Shown here piece by piece: positions 24,781 through 33,700 of a stretch of DNA of 64,000 nt. The stretch is from Streptomyces alfalfae (lineage in GTDB: Bacteria; Actinomycetota; Actinomycetes; Streptomycetales; Streptomycetaceae): NCBI RefSeq assembly GCF_004127445.1, contig NZ_QEXM01000038.1, positions 62,001 to 126,000 of the forward strand, in the 5' to 3' direction. A program made the translations under genes and the position numbers. The first letter of the stretch is position 1. The number at the start of each line of letters is the position of its first letter. Under the pieces are notes generated by a model. The model had not been told where the DNA came from. It saw nothing but the letters and a program-made list of their open reading frames with translations, and made no database searches.

Positions 24781-25824
24781 TCAGGACCTGGCGTCGGCGG
24801 GGCGGCGCCGGAGGGCCGGTGTGGTGAGGACGGGCGGAGCCCATGCGCCGTCGGGGGGATAGACGTCGGTCCCGGGCGCCACGATCGCGTCGATCCGGTC
24901 GAGGACGGCGTCGTCGAGCCGCACGGACGCGCCCTTGAGTGTGTTCTTGAGCTGCTCCATCGTGCGCGGGCCGATGATGACCGAGGTGACGGCGGGGTGG
25001 ACGAGCGGGAAGGCGATCGCCAGCTCGGGCAGGGTGCAGCCGATGTCGTCGGCCACGGCGACGAGCTGCTCGACGACGTCGAGCTTCGCCGCGGTGAGGG
25101 ACGCCGCGGGGTCGAAGCGCGCCGGGTTGAGCTTGGGACGCCCGCTGCTCAGGTCGAGGGCCTGCCCCTTGCGGTAGCGGCCGGTCAGGAACCCCGAGGC
25201 CAGCGGGCTCCAGGTCAGCACCCCCATGCCGAGGCGCCGGGCCGTGGGCAGCACGTGCCGCTCGACGCCTCGGGCCAGCAGCGAGTAGGGCGGCTGCTCG
25301 GTGCGGAACCGCTGGAGCCCGCGGCGGTCGGCGACGTGGTACGCCTCGACGATGTCCTCGGCGGGGAAGGTGGAGCAGCCGAACGCCCTGATCTTGCCCT
25401 GCCGCACGAGGTCGGTCAGCGCGGACAGCGTCTCCTCGATGTCGGTGGTGTGGTCGGGCCGGTGCACCTGGTACAGGTCGATCCAGTCCGTGCCGAGCCG
25501 CCGGAGGCTCTCCTCCACCTCCTTGACGATCCACCGCCGCGAATTCCCTCCCCGGTTGGGGCCTTCACCCATGGGGAAATGGACCTTGGTCGCGAGGATG
25601 ACGTCGTCGCGGCGGTCCTTCAGGGCCTTGCCGACGATCGTCTCGGACTCACCGGCCGAGTACATGTCGGCGGTGTCGACGAAGTTGATCCCCTCGTCCA
25701 GCGCGGCATGGATGATCCGCACGCACTCCTGGTGGTCGGCGTTGCCGACCGCCCCGAACATCATGGTGCCGAGGCAGTATGGACTGACCTCGATCCCGGT
25801 CCCACCCAGAACCCGCTGACGCAT
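24781..25824 (-). CDS. Aldo/keto reductase (AKR, YajO/Kv-beta-like)
   Basis: A 347-residue AKR: GGTGIEVSPYCLGTMMFG, catalytic Asp-Tyr in NFVDTADMYSAGESE, Lys in VILATKVHFPMG, His in IDLYQVHRPDHTTD, and C-terminal NADP-binding SVIIGPRTMEQLKNT. Longer than the AKR at 11872 and from a different subgroup. It is the nearest enzyme gene to the biosynthetic cluster on this side but is separated by a receiver gene, so membership is doubtful. Confidence 0.92.
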   Translation of the reverse strand: MRQRVLGGTGIEVSPYCLGTMMFGAVGNADHQECVRIIHAALDEGINFVDTADMYSAGESETIVGKALKDRRDDVILATKVHFPMGEGPNRGGNSRRWIVKEVEESLRRLGTDWIDLYQVHRPDHTTDIEETLSALTDLVRQGKIRAFGCSTFPAEDIVEAYHVADRRGLQRFRTEQPPYSLLARGVERHVLPTARRLGMGVLTWSPLASGFLTGRYRKGQALDLSSGRPKLNPARFDPAASLTAAKLDVVEQLVAVADDIGCTLPELAIAFPLVHPAVTSVIIGPRTMEQLKNTLKGASVRLDDAVLDRIDAIVAPGTDVYPPDGAWAPPVLTTPALRRRPADARS

Positions 25825-25974
25825 CCCACTCTCCTGACCCGTGGCCCGATCGAACGCGCCGACTGTACGAGCTGGAGTCCACTCCAGGGCAAGGGGTTTC
25901 GCCCCACGCCGCCCCCCCCGCGTCTCGCCCGCGCCGGGCCCCCCGCCGGGCCCCGCGCCTTCCGCGCCCGCCCC

Positions 25975-26499
25975 CTACGCCTCCCGTGCCGTGCCCGTCG
26001 GCGTCGGCGGTTCCGTGGGGTGCTGGCCCATGCGCCAGCGGTCCATCTCCAGGGCGTGGGGTTCGGTCTCGAGGTGGGCGCGCAGGGACTTCAGTTCCTG
26101 CTGCATCGCCAGGAGCCGCAAGTGCGTGGCGTAGAGGTAGTTCACCTTGGTGCGCAGGACGAGGGGGTCGACCGGTTTCATGACGATGTCGGCCACGCCG
26201 AGTTCGAACGCGGCCAGGGAGACCTCGCGGATCAGACCGAAACCCGTGATCAGAACGATGGGGATGTGCTGCATCTGCTCCAGACGCCGCATGTAACGCA
26301 CCACGTCGAGGCCGCTGACGCCGGGCATGCGCAGGTCGAGCAGGACCAGCCCGACGTTGCCGCGCAGAACCTCCTTCAAGGCCTCTTCGCCGCTGGTCGC
26401 CCGAGCGATGTCCACTTTGAGCGAAGCCAGTGAACTCTCCAGCGCGAACAAGGTGTCCTCATGGTCGTCGACGACGAGAATCCTCGGATCCGGCCGCAT
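25975..26499 (-). CDS. Response-regulator receiver protein with short C-terminal extension
   Basis: A 174-residue protein: receiver domain (ILVVDDHEDT, phospho-Asp in VLLDLRMPGVSG, PIVLITGFG, KPVDPLVLRTK) in residues 1-120, then a coiled-coil-like segment (LRLLAMQQELKSLRAHLE) and no DNA-binding domain. ATG 26499 follows GAGGGGGGCAGC. It is 106 bp past the P450 gene on the same strand and may be read through from the cluster, but its role there is unknown. Confidence 0.88.
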   Translation of the reverse strand: MRPDPRILVVDDHEDTLFALESSLASLKVDIARATSGEEALKEVLRGNVGLVLLDLRMPGVSGLDVVRYMRRLEQMQHIPIVLITGFGLIREVSLAAFELGVADIVMKPVDPLVLRTKVNYLYATHLRLLAMQQELKSLRAHLETEPHALEMDRWRMGQHPTEPPTPTGTAREA

Positions 26500-26605
26500 G
26501 CTGCCCCCCTCTCCCCGGTAAACCATCTTACTGAGGCGGCAGTTGGGGAACCCCTCGGACAGTGCTTCGATCACTCCCGAGGGGCCTGCGGCACACCGCC
26601 CCAGC

Positions 26606-27835
26606 TCAGAGCGCCGGGCCCCCGCTTTCGACCACCAGGTGCTCCAGCACGGTGATCCCGAAGTGCGACCGCGTCCTGGGCGGCTCCCGGAAACGCAGGG
26701 TCGGCCACTTCTCCCGCAGCCCTTCGAGGGCGAACTGCGCCTCCAGGCGGGCGAGGCCCGCGCCCAGGCAGTAGTGGGCGCCGTGGCCGAAGCCGAGATG
26801 CCGGGTGATCCGGCGCCCGTGGTCGAGGTGGTCGGGGCGGTCGAAGACCTCCGGGTCGCGGTTGGCGGTGCCGAGCATGATGAGGACCAGGTCCCCGGCC
26901 GCGATGCGCTTGCCCGCGATCTCGATCGTGTCCGTCGCCAGCCGCGCCACCTGCTGGACCGACGTGTCGAAGCGGAGCAGCTCCTCCACGGCGGTGCCCA
27001 TGTCGGCCTCGCCCAGCTCCGCCCAGGAGCCGGAGTGCAGGATCGACCGCACCGCCTTGCCGATGAAGGACGACGTCGTCTCGAAGCCCGCGTAGACGAG
27101 GAAGGACGCGGTGGCCCAGACGTCCTGGAGCTCGATCTCGCCGTCTTGCTGGGCCGTGCGCAGCAGGTGCAGCGCCGAACCCTCGGGGAGATCGCCTTCG
27201 AGGGCCTGGTCGATGAGGCCGGTCATGTCCTCGAGGGCGGCGTGCCCTCGGGTGACCACGTCGGGCATGTAGTCCGCCACCAGCAGGGCCGCCACGTCCA
27301 GGGCCCACGGCTCCAGGTGCGGGGCCAGGGCCGCGTCCAGGCCGAGGATGCGGCAGATGACCCGGCCGGAGAGGGGGATGGCGAGGTCCCCCATGACGTC
27401 GAGGGAGTCGCGGTCCTTGGACAGCAGTTCCTCGACCACCTCCTGGATGAAGGGCCGGTGCCCGGTGACGCGGTCGGCCGAGAACAGCGGCGCGACCAGC
27501 CGCCGGGCCCTGCGGTGCGACGGATTGTCGTTGAACATGAACCACTTGCGCACGAGCCCCGACGTGCGCGCCCCGTCACCGCTGCCGCCGCCGGCCGCCG
27601 CGTGGAGCGGGGTGCTGCCCCGCTCCGGCCACGCGGAGGACAGCGACGGATGGTGCAGCAGCGAGGTCGCCTCGCGGAAACCGGTGACGAACCACAGCTC
27701 CAGGTCCTCGTCCCAGCGGACCGGCTCGTCCTCCCGCAGCCCGAGGTAGTCACGGCATGGATCGGTCGTGGTACCGGCGTCGCCCTGGTACGGGCACCCG
27801 GTGGGGGCTGTGCTCGCTCGACTCACTTCGACCAC
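26606..27835 (-). CDS. Cytochrome P450 tailoring enzyme
   Basis: A 409-residue soluble bacterial P450: I-helix LVYAGFETTSSF with the acid-Thr pair, ExxR in VEELLRF, and heme-ligand loop LGFGHGAHYCLG. It likely hydroxylates or oxidises the NRPS-PKS product or a carrier-bound precursor. It follows the flavin reductase gene by 61 bp. The leader carries three 9-bp repeats that duplicate a GAGG-like ribosome-binding motif, so GTG 27835 and GTG 27826 are about equally possible. It needs ferredoxin partners from elsewhere. Confidence 0.93.
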   Translation of the reverse strand: MVEVSRASTAPTGCPYQGDAGTTTDPCRDYLGLREDEPVRWDEDLELWFVTGFREATSLLHHPSLSSAWPERGSTPLHAAAGGGSGDGARTSGLVRKWFMFNDNPSHRRARRLVAPLFSADRVTGHRPFIQEVVEELLSKDRDSLDVMGDLAIPLSGRVICRILGLDAALAPHLEPWALDVAALLVADYMPDVVTRGHAALEDMTGLIDQALEGDLPEGSALHLLRTAQQDGEIELQDVWATASFLVYAGFETTSSFIGKAVRSILHSGSWAELGEADMGTAVEELLRFDTSVQQVARLATDTIEIAGKRIAAGDLVLIMLGTANRDPEVFDRPDHLDHGRRITRHLGFGHGAHYCLGAGLARLEAQFALEGLREKWPTLRFREPPRTRSHFGITVLEHLVVESGGPAL

Positions 27836-27861
27836 CTCTGCTACCTCTGCTGGCTCTGCTC
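27835..27861 (-). repeat. Three tandem 9-bp units in the P450 leader
   Basis: Read on the minus strand: GAGCAGAGC, CAGCAGAGG, TAGCAGAGG. Each of the last two carries a GAGG that can serve as ribosome-binding site for alternative GTG starts. Confidence 0.6.
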
Positions 27862-27896
27862 GGGATGCTGCGCCGGCGCCGCGGGACGGGCGGGGC

Positions 27897-28406
27897 TCAG
27901 CCGTGCTGTTCGGGACGGTGGAAGGCGCGGCGGTACCAGGTCAGCGGACGTGCCTCCGGCCGGAGCCGGACGTCCGTCAGCTCCCCGATGAGCAGGTCGT
28001 GGTCACCGACCGGCACGACCTGCCGGAGCGTGCACCGGTACAGCGCGTGCGCGTCGGTGATCACCGGCAGCTCGGTGCCCGGCAGCGTCGAGACCCCCTC
28101 ACCCGCGAAACGGTCGATGTCCCGGGTGGAGAAGCGGGTGGCGAGATGGCGCTGGTCGTCGCCGAGGACGTTGATGACGAACTGCGGGGCGCGGGTCAGC
28201 GCGCCGTGACAGCTCGACGACCTGGCCACGGCCACCGACACGAGCGGCGGGTCCAGGGACACGCCGGTCACGGTGCTCGCGGTGAGCCCCCGGTTCTCGC
28301 CGTCCGTGCGCGTGGTGACGACGCAGACCGGCACCGCGAGCAGGGACATCGCCTCGCGGTAGTCCTGCGCGCTGACTGCTGTACGTCGCTGTGCGGGCAC
28401 CGTCAC
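27897..28406 (-). CDS. Flavin reductase (NAD(P)H:FMN oxidoreductase, split-barrel)
   Basis: A 169-residue flavin reductase: YREAMSLLAVPVCVVTTR, GLTASTVTGVSLDPPLVSVA, FVINVLGDDQRHLATRFS and C-terminal RRAFHRP. Such enzymes supply reduced flavin to two-component monooxygenases. The cluster has two luciferase-like monooxygenase domains inside its synthetases, which need reduced FMN, so this is their probable partner. It starts 3 bp after the HExxH-protein stop. Confidence 0.93.
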   Translation of the reverse strand: MTVPAQRRTAVSAQDYREAMSLLAVPVCVVTTRTDGENRGLTASTVTGVSLDPPLVSVAVARSSSCHGALTRAPQFVINVLGDDQRHLATRFSTRDIDRFAGEGVSTLPGTELPVITDAHALYRCTLRQVVPVGDHDLLIGELTDVRLRPEARPLTWYRRAFHRPEQHG

Positions 28407-28409
28407 GAG

Positions 28410-29513
28410 TCACACACCGAGCCGCTGCTTGATCTCGGCGAAGTACGGGATGTGCTGGTAGTCGCCCGCCTCGGTGTCGAAGACCGTGTAGGCGTTGGTG
28501 AATTCGAGGAGCCGCTTCTTCACCGCGTCCACGGGTTCGGTGTGGATGTGGCTCTCGATGGTCTGGATCTCCTTGAGGAAGGCCGCGAGCACGACGGGCA
28601 GGTCGGCGGTGAGGGTGATCCGGCCGCCGGCGAGCCGGATCCCCTTGTGCTCCGAGAGGTAGTTGAACAGGAGCTGGGAGGCCACCGCGTCGTAGTTGGG
28701 GCGGGGGATTCCCTCGACGGCGTAGCGCAGGAGCCGCTCCGCGAGGATGAACTCGTAGGCAGCCATGGCCTCCTCGCGTGGCAGGTTCTCGTCGTGCAGG
28801 CAGGCGAGCATTCCCGATACGTCGACGCGCAGCTCCTCAAGGCCCGCGAGCGGCTTCATCTTCTTCGACGAGAGGAAGTCGGGAATGGGCATGTCGCCCT
28901 GCCGGTGGTGGTATTCGTGCAGTCGCACCCACCAGGAAGCGGCCTGCTCCACCTTTTCGTCGGAAGCCCCCTGCATACGCGGGAAACTGCCCGGTTCCAT
29001 GACCGCGTCAATCATTTTGCGGGTTATTCGATTGTGCCGCTCGACGAACTTGTCCACGAAATAGAAGATGAGGTCTTCCGGTTTCTGGATGCCGTCGATG
29101 TGGTTTTCGGGGAAGAGTGCCACGACCACCCGTGAATGGAATCCCTTGGTTGCCCCCGCGATGTTCACCGGCATGGTGTTGCTCGCGTATCTGTCGGCCA
29201 GATACGGATCCGTCGGCAGTGTTTCGTAGGCCAGGTAGTCCAGGCTCAGTCTGGGGAAGTAGGAGGCGTCGAAGAGCGAGAACACGTGATTGTCCCTGCG
29301 GGTGTTGATGTGCTCCTTGACGGCTTCGAGGCGGTTGCCCTCCTTGAAGGAGCGTATGTCCTCCAGCAGTGCCTGAACTGCGGGAAGGCCGCGCAGGGTG
29401 CGGCTGCTCTCCAGCTTCACGGCGAGGTCCTTGAGGGTCGCTTCGTCCCGGAGGAGCGCACGCTCCGGGAGGGTCTCCCGGATCTCGTGTACCTCGGCGA
29501 ATACCTCGTCCAT
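28410..29513 (-). CDS. Cluster protein with HExxH zinc-binding-like motif, unknown function
   Basis: A 367-residue protein that I cannot assign to a characterised family (possibly a DUF6421-like group). Near residue 199 it has HEYHH, which fits HExxH; 23-24 residues later GLEELRVD offers a Glu as third ligand, the spacing of gluzincin metallopeptidases. Other His sites are FPENH and GFHSR. No signal peptide or TM helix is visible, so it should be cytoplasmic. It leads an operon with the flavin reductase and P450 and is divergent from MbtH, with a consensus-like promoter at 29565-29593. A hydrolase or metal-dependent tailoring or resistance role is possible. Confidence 0.75.
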   Translation of the reverse strand: MDEVFAEVHEIRETLPERALLRDEATLKDLAVKLESSRTLRGLPAVQALLEDIRSFKEGNRLEAVKEHINTRRDNHVFSLFDASYFPRLSLDYLAYETLPTDPYLADRYASNTMPVNIAGATKGFHSRVVVALFPENHIDGIQKPEDLIFYFVDKFVERHNRITRKMIDAVMEPGSFPRMQGASDEKVEQAASWWVRLHEYHHRQGDMPIPDFLSSKKMKPLAGLEELRVDVSGMLACLHDENLPREEAMAAYEFILAERLLRYAVEGIPRPNYDAVASQLLFNYLSEHKGIRLAGGRITLTADLPVVLAAFLKEIQTIESHIHTEPVDAVKKRLLEFTNAYTVFDTEAGDYQHIPYFAEIKQRLGV

Positions 29514-29564
29514 TTCGTTCGTCCCCTCGTGTGTGTGGATGTGGCCGGGTGGAGTGCCTGAGTG

Positions 29565-29593
29565 AGTCTAAGGATCGACCGGCCCGATCTCAA
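29565..29593 (-). promoter_or_regulatory. Promoter for HExxH-flavin reductase-P450 operon
   Basis: On the minus strand: TTGAGA (29593-29588), 17-bp spacer, TAGACT (29570-29565), close to the Streptomyces major sigma-factor consensus. The start codon is about 50 bp further. Confidence 0.65.
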
Positions 29594-29600
29594 TGAATTT

Positions 29601-29646
29601 CGGACAGCACTTCAAAGGGCCCGCATAAATGTGTGCGGACTGTCCG
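29601..29646. promoter_or_regulatory. Nested inverted repeat between divergent promoters
   Basis: CGGACAG (29601-29607) pairs with CTGTCCG (29640-29646). Inside, CCGCA (29621-29625) pairs with TGCGG (29634-29638). It lies upstream of both -35 boxes, a place for a regulator controlling both operons. Confidence 0.4.
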
Positions 29647-29653
29647 GGGAGCC

Positions 29654-29682
29654 TTGCCGATCGGGAGTGGCGCTGTTAGCTT
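29654..29682 (+). promoter_or_regulatory. Promoter for mbtH-thioesterase operon
   Basis: TTGCCG (29654-29659), 17-bp spacer, TAGCTT (29677-29682). The MbtH start is about 55 bp downstream. Confidence 0.6.
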
Positions 29683-29739
29683 CTAGCCCGAGATCGGCTG
29701 CGCGTGGCGGCCGAATCCCTGGACTGCCTGGAGGTTCAC

Positions 29740-29943
29740 ATGAGCGAGCAGGATCTGTTTTCCGTGGTGCTCAACGACGAGGAGCAGTATTCGGTCTGGC
29801 CGCAGGGCAAGGATATACCGGACGGCTGGCGCGCGGAGGGCAAGACCGGCACGAAGGAAGAATGTCTCGGTCATATCGCGGAGGTGTGGTCCGATATGCG
29901 GCCGCTGAGCCTGCGCCGCGCGATGGAGACGCAGGGCCGGTGA
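29740..29943 (+). CDS. MbtH-like protein (NRPS adenylation-domain activator)
   Basis: A 67-residue protein with the family pattern FSVVLNDEEQYSVWPQG, IPDGWRAEGKTG, CLGHIAEVWSDMRPLSLRR, including the conserved Trp residues. MbtH proteins bind A domains of NRPSs and are often essential for their folding or activity. GGAGG precedes ATG 29740. It is transcribed with the thioesterase and is divergent from the tailoring operon. Confidence 0.97.
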   Translation: MSEQDLFSVVLNDEEQYSVWPQGKDIPDGWRAEGKTGTKEECLGHIAEVWSDMRPLSLRRAMETQGR

Positions 29944-29944
29944 C

Positions 29945-30739
29945 ATGGAAGGCACCGCGAAAGACAAGAAGGGCAAGAAGGACCGGCTGATCGCCTACCG
30001 GCGTACGGGGAACGAGTCGGCCACCCGGCTGTTCTTCCTGCCCTACGCCGGCAAGGGCGCCTCGGGGTACCGCGAGATCGCGGACAGCTTCGGCCCCGAG
30101 GTCGAGCCCGTGCTGCTGCAGACCCCGGGCCGCGAGAACCGGCTCGCCGAACCGGCCGTGGACGACATCGACGCGCTGGTCACCCAGCTCGCCACCGCGC
30201 TCCGCGGTCACCTCGACGCGCCGTTCGCGCTCTTCGGGCACAGCATGGGTTCGCTGGTCGCCTTCGAGCTGGCGGCCCACCTGGAGCGGACCGAACCGGG
30301 GCTTCCCGGGCCGGTCGCCCTCTTCGTGTCGGCGGAGAGTGCCCCGCATCTTCTCGTCCCTCCAGAGGTCACCGACGAACAGCTCACCGACGAGCAGTTC
30401 CTCGCGGATCCGACGCGTGTGCGGGAGAACAGCCCGCTCAGGACCGACCCGCTCTTCCTCGAACTGATGCTGCCGAGCTACCGGGCGGACTGCCGGCTCG
30501 TCGAGCGCTACGCCGCCAGGCGGAGCCACACCTCGGTGAGCTGCCCGATCTCCGCGTTCACCGGCGAGTACGACGAGGTCGTCCCGCCGGAGTCCGTGGC
30601 CGGCTGGAAGCAGCACACCACCGACCGGTTCCGGCTGCGGATGCTGCCGAGCGGCGAGGAGGCGTTCTTCGAGCCGGAGTCCTTCCCGCTGATCACCGCG
30701 GGCGTCGAGAGCGACCTGCGGGCCGCCCGGCAGTCCTGA
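29945..30739 (+). CDS. Type II thioesterase (alpha/beta hydrolase)
   Basis: A 264-residue protein with TEII features: RLFFLPYAGKGASGYR, the nucleophile motif FGHSMGSLVAFE, Asp in FTGEYDEVVPP and the C-terminal region where the catalytic His would lie (PSGEEAFFEPESF). The canonical GxHFF is replaced by GEEAFFE, so the catalytic His is not evident. TEIIs free stalled carriers; because the synthetases have no integrated thioesterase, this protein might also take part in release. It starts 1 bp after the MbtH stop. Confidence 0.88.
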   Translation: MEGTAKDKKGKKDRLIAYRRTGNESATRLFFLPYAGKGASGYREIADSFGPEVEPVLLQTPGRENRLAEPAVDDIDALVTQLATALRGHLDAPFALFGHSMGSLVAFELAAHLERTEPGLPGPVALFVSAESAPHLLVPPEVTDEQLTDEQFLADPTRVRENSPLRTDPLFLELMLPSYRADCRLVERYAARRSHTSVSCPISAFTGEYDEVVPPESVAGWKQHTTDRFRLRMLPSGEEAFFEPESFPLITAGVESDLRAARQS

Positions 30740-30751
30740 GACGGCCGCCCC

Positions 30752-30788
30752 GGCCGGTGGGAGAGGCGCACAGCCCCTCCCACCGGCC
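30752..30788. terminator. Bidirectional terminator between thioesterase and last NRPS gene
   Basis: Perfect 12-bp stem (30752-30763 with 30777-30788), 13-nt loop, in the 55-bp gap of two convergent genes. Confidence 0.75.
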
Positions 30789-30794
30789 CCGGCG

Positions 30795-33700
30795 CTAGCC
30801 GAGGAGATCCCCCACCTTCCGGTCCTCGCTCCCGGTCAACCGGTCGAGGACCGCGGCCAGTTCGGCCGCCAGCTCCCGCACCACCGGCTCATCCGCCCGC
30901 GCCTCGTCGTAGATCATGGCGAGCCGCAGCGGCTTGACGTCCACCGAGGCGATGAGCGCGGCACCCGTCCTGGAGAACCCGGCCGTCCCGACCACCCGCA
31001 GCCCGCCCGCCGGCACGTCCTGGAACTTGTGCGGGTAGTTGTGAATGATCAACAGGGTGTCCCACAGGGCGCCGGGCCCCCCGGCCCGTTCCTGCAGGAC
31101 CCCCAGGTCGGCCGTGGACAGCTCCTTGCTGCGGGCGCCCCGCCGCTGGAGCTCCGTCAGCCAGTCGGCCACCGGCTGCCCGGGGTCGAGCCGGAGCCCG
31201 GACGGCAGCGTGCTGATCATCAGGCCCAGCATCCGCTCCACCCCGTGGACCTCGGCCTCGCGGGCGGAGAACACCTGGCCGTACCGGACGTCGTGGGCGC
31301 CCGTACGCCGTGCGAGCACCGTCGCCCAGGCCGCCTCCATCAGCGTGCCGAGCGTCAGGCCGCGCTCCCGCGCGTACGCCTCCGCCCGCTGCGGGAGCGG
31401 GAAGCGCAGCTCCCGGTACGGCTTCGGCGACGGCCCCACCTCCGGCGAGAACACCGTCCTCGGGGACAGCTCGCCCAGCTGCTCCTCCCACAGGCGCTCC
31501 GCCGACTCCCGCTGCCGGGCGGCGAGCCAGTCGACGTAGCTGCTGAAGCACTCGCGGGGCTCGTCCTGCGGCTCGGGAAGGCCGTCGCGCGCCGCCGCGT
31601 GCAGGTCCAGCAGCTCGTCGTAGAGCTGGGCGAAGCTCCAGCCGTCGAGCAGCACGTTGTGCCGGGTCCACACCAGCGCCGAGCGGCGCTCGCCCAGCTT
31701 CAGGACCGTCATGCGGCTCAGCTGCTCCGCCTCGGGCGCAAAGCCCGTGCGCCACTCCTCTTCGAGCAGCTCGCGGCGTCCGCGCTCCTGCTCCTCGTCG
31801 GAGTACGCGCTCCAGTCCTCGTACCGGAAGGACGGCTCGGCCGCGGAATGCACCGTCTGCTCGCACCGCTCGGGGAGTTTGTGCAGTGTGACCGAGGTGC
31901 GCAGCACCGGGTTGCGTTCGACCAGGCGGCGGAAGGCGGTGCGCATCGCCGCCGGGTCCAGGTCTCCCTCGATGTGCAGTTCGGCGGGCACGATGTACGC
32001 GCCGCGTCCGGGGGCCAGCGCCGCCTCGCGCAGCATCTCGCGCTGCAGCGGCGTCAGTGGGAAGCGGCTGCGGCTGCCCGCGGGCACGGGCGCCGGACCG
32101 CTCCCGCCGTCCTGTTGGGCGGCGGCCGTGGCCGCGAGCGCGGCCAGCGTCGGATGCCGGAACAGCTCGGGGACCGTCACCTCGACGCCCGCCCGGCGCG
32201 CCCGCGCGACCATCTGGATGCCGAGGATGGAGTCGCCGCCCAGCTCGAAGAAGCTGTCCTCGCGGTGTACGCGGTCGACGCCGAGCACCTCCGCCCAGGT
32301 GGCCGCGAGCATCAGCTCGCGCGCCCCGAGCGGCGGTGTCGCGCCCGCGGCGTCCACCGCGGCGGGGCGCGGCCGCTCCGGTGCGGGCAGGGCCTTCCGG
32401 TCCAGCTTGCCGCTGGGGAGCGCCGGCAGCCCGCCGGGCAGCTCCACGTACGCGGCGGGCACCGCGAACTCGGGCAGCCGCGCCGCGAGATGGTCCCGCA
32501 GCTCCCGCTCGCCGCCCGCCGGACTGCCGCTGTAGTAGGCGACGAGCCGCGGCCCGCCGTTGCCCTCGGCCGTCACGACCGCCGCCTCGCGGACCGCGGG
32601 GTGGGCCAGCAGCGCGGTCTCCGCCTCGCCCGGCTCCACCCGGACGCCGCGGATCTTGACCTGCCGGTCGACGCGGTCCACGTACTCCAGCGCGCCGTCG
32701 GGCCGCCAGCGCGCCCGGTCGCCGGTGCGGTAGAGCCGCCCGCCGGCCGCGCCGAACGGGTCGGGGACGAACCGCTCGGCGGTCGTGCCGGGCCGCCCGC
32801 GGTAGCCGCGGGCCAGCTGGACGCCGCCGAGGTACAGCTCGCCGGGGACGCCGATCGGCTGGGGGCGCATCCGCTCGTCCAGGACGTAGCAGGTGGTGTT
32901 CGCCACGGGCCCGCCGATGGCCACGGACGCGGGCCGCGGGGGCACCGGCCAGCACGTGACGTCCACGGCCGCCTCGGTCGGCCCGTAGGCGTTGAACAGC
33001 CGGGCGTTCGGGAGCACTTGTTGCGCCCGCGCGGCCAGCGCCGGGTCGAGCGTCTCGCCGCCGCTGAACAGCACCCGCAGCCCGGTGCACCGCGCCGCCT
33101 CCGGCTCCTCGACGAAGTGCCGGAGCAGCGAGGGGACGAAGTGCGCCACGGTGACACCGTGTTCGGTGATCAACAGGGTCAGCTCGCTGAAGTCGCGGTG
33201 CCCCTCCGCGCTGGGCAGCACCACCGTCGCGCCCATGTGCAGCGGACCGAACATCTCCCAGACCGCGTAGTCGAAGGTGGGCACGGCGTTCTGGAGGACC
33301 ACGTCCGAGGCGTCGAGACCGCAGTCCCGCCGCATCCAGCGCAGCCGGTTGACGACGGCGCGGTGGGAGACCATGACGCCCTTGGGCGTACCGGTGGAGC
33401 CCGAGGTGTACAGGACGTAGGCGAGGTTGCCGGGGCGGGGGCGGCCCTCTCCCGGCGCCGCCCGGTGGCCGTCGAGGCGCCGGGCGCCCGCGCTGTCCAC
33501 CAGGAGCGCCGCGCCCGCGTCGGACGTCATGAACTCGCGGCGCTGCCGGGGCCAGTCGGGCCCGAGCGGCAGATAGGCGCCGCCCGTCTTCAGCACGGCG
33601 AGCAGGGTGACCAGGAGCCGCGCCGAGCGTTCGAGGCAGACCGCGACCACGGTCTCCGGGCCCGCGCCGAGGTCGCGCAGCTCGGCGGCCAGCGCCTCGG

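Noticed and set aside
24781..25824. Aldo/keto reductase as part of the NRPS-PKS cluster
   Set aside because: It is separated from the P450 by a receiver gene and a gap, and such reductases are common; no link to the pathway is visible.
29740..30739. MbtH and thioesterase as a separate cluster
   Set aside because: They are plus-strand while the synthetases are minus, but location between the synthetases and tailoring operon and function argue they belong to the same pathway.
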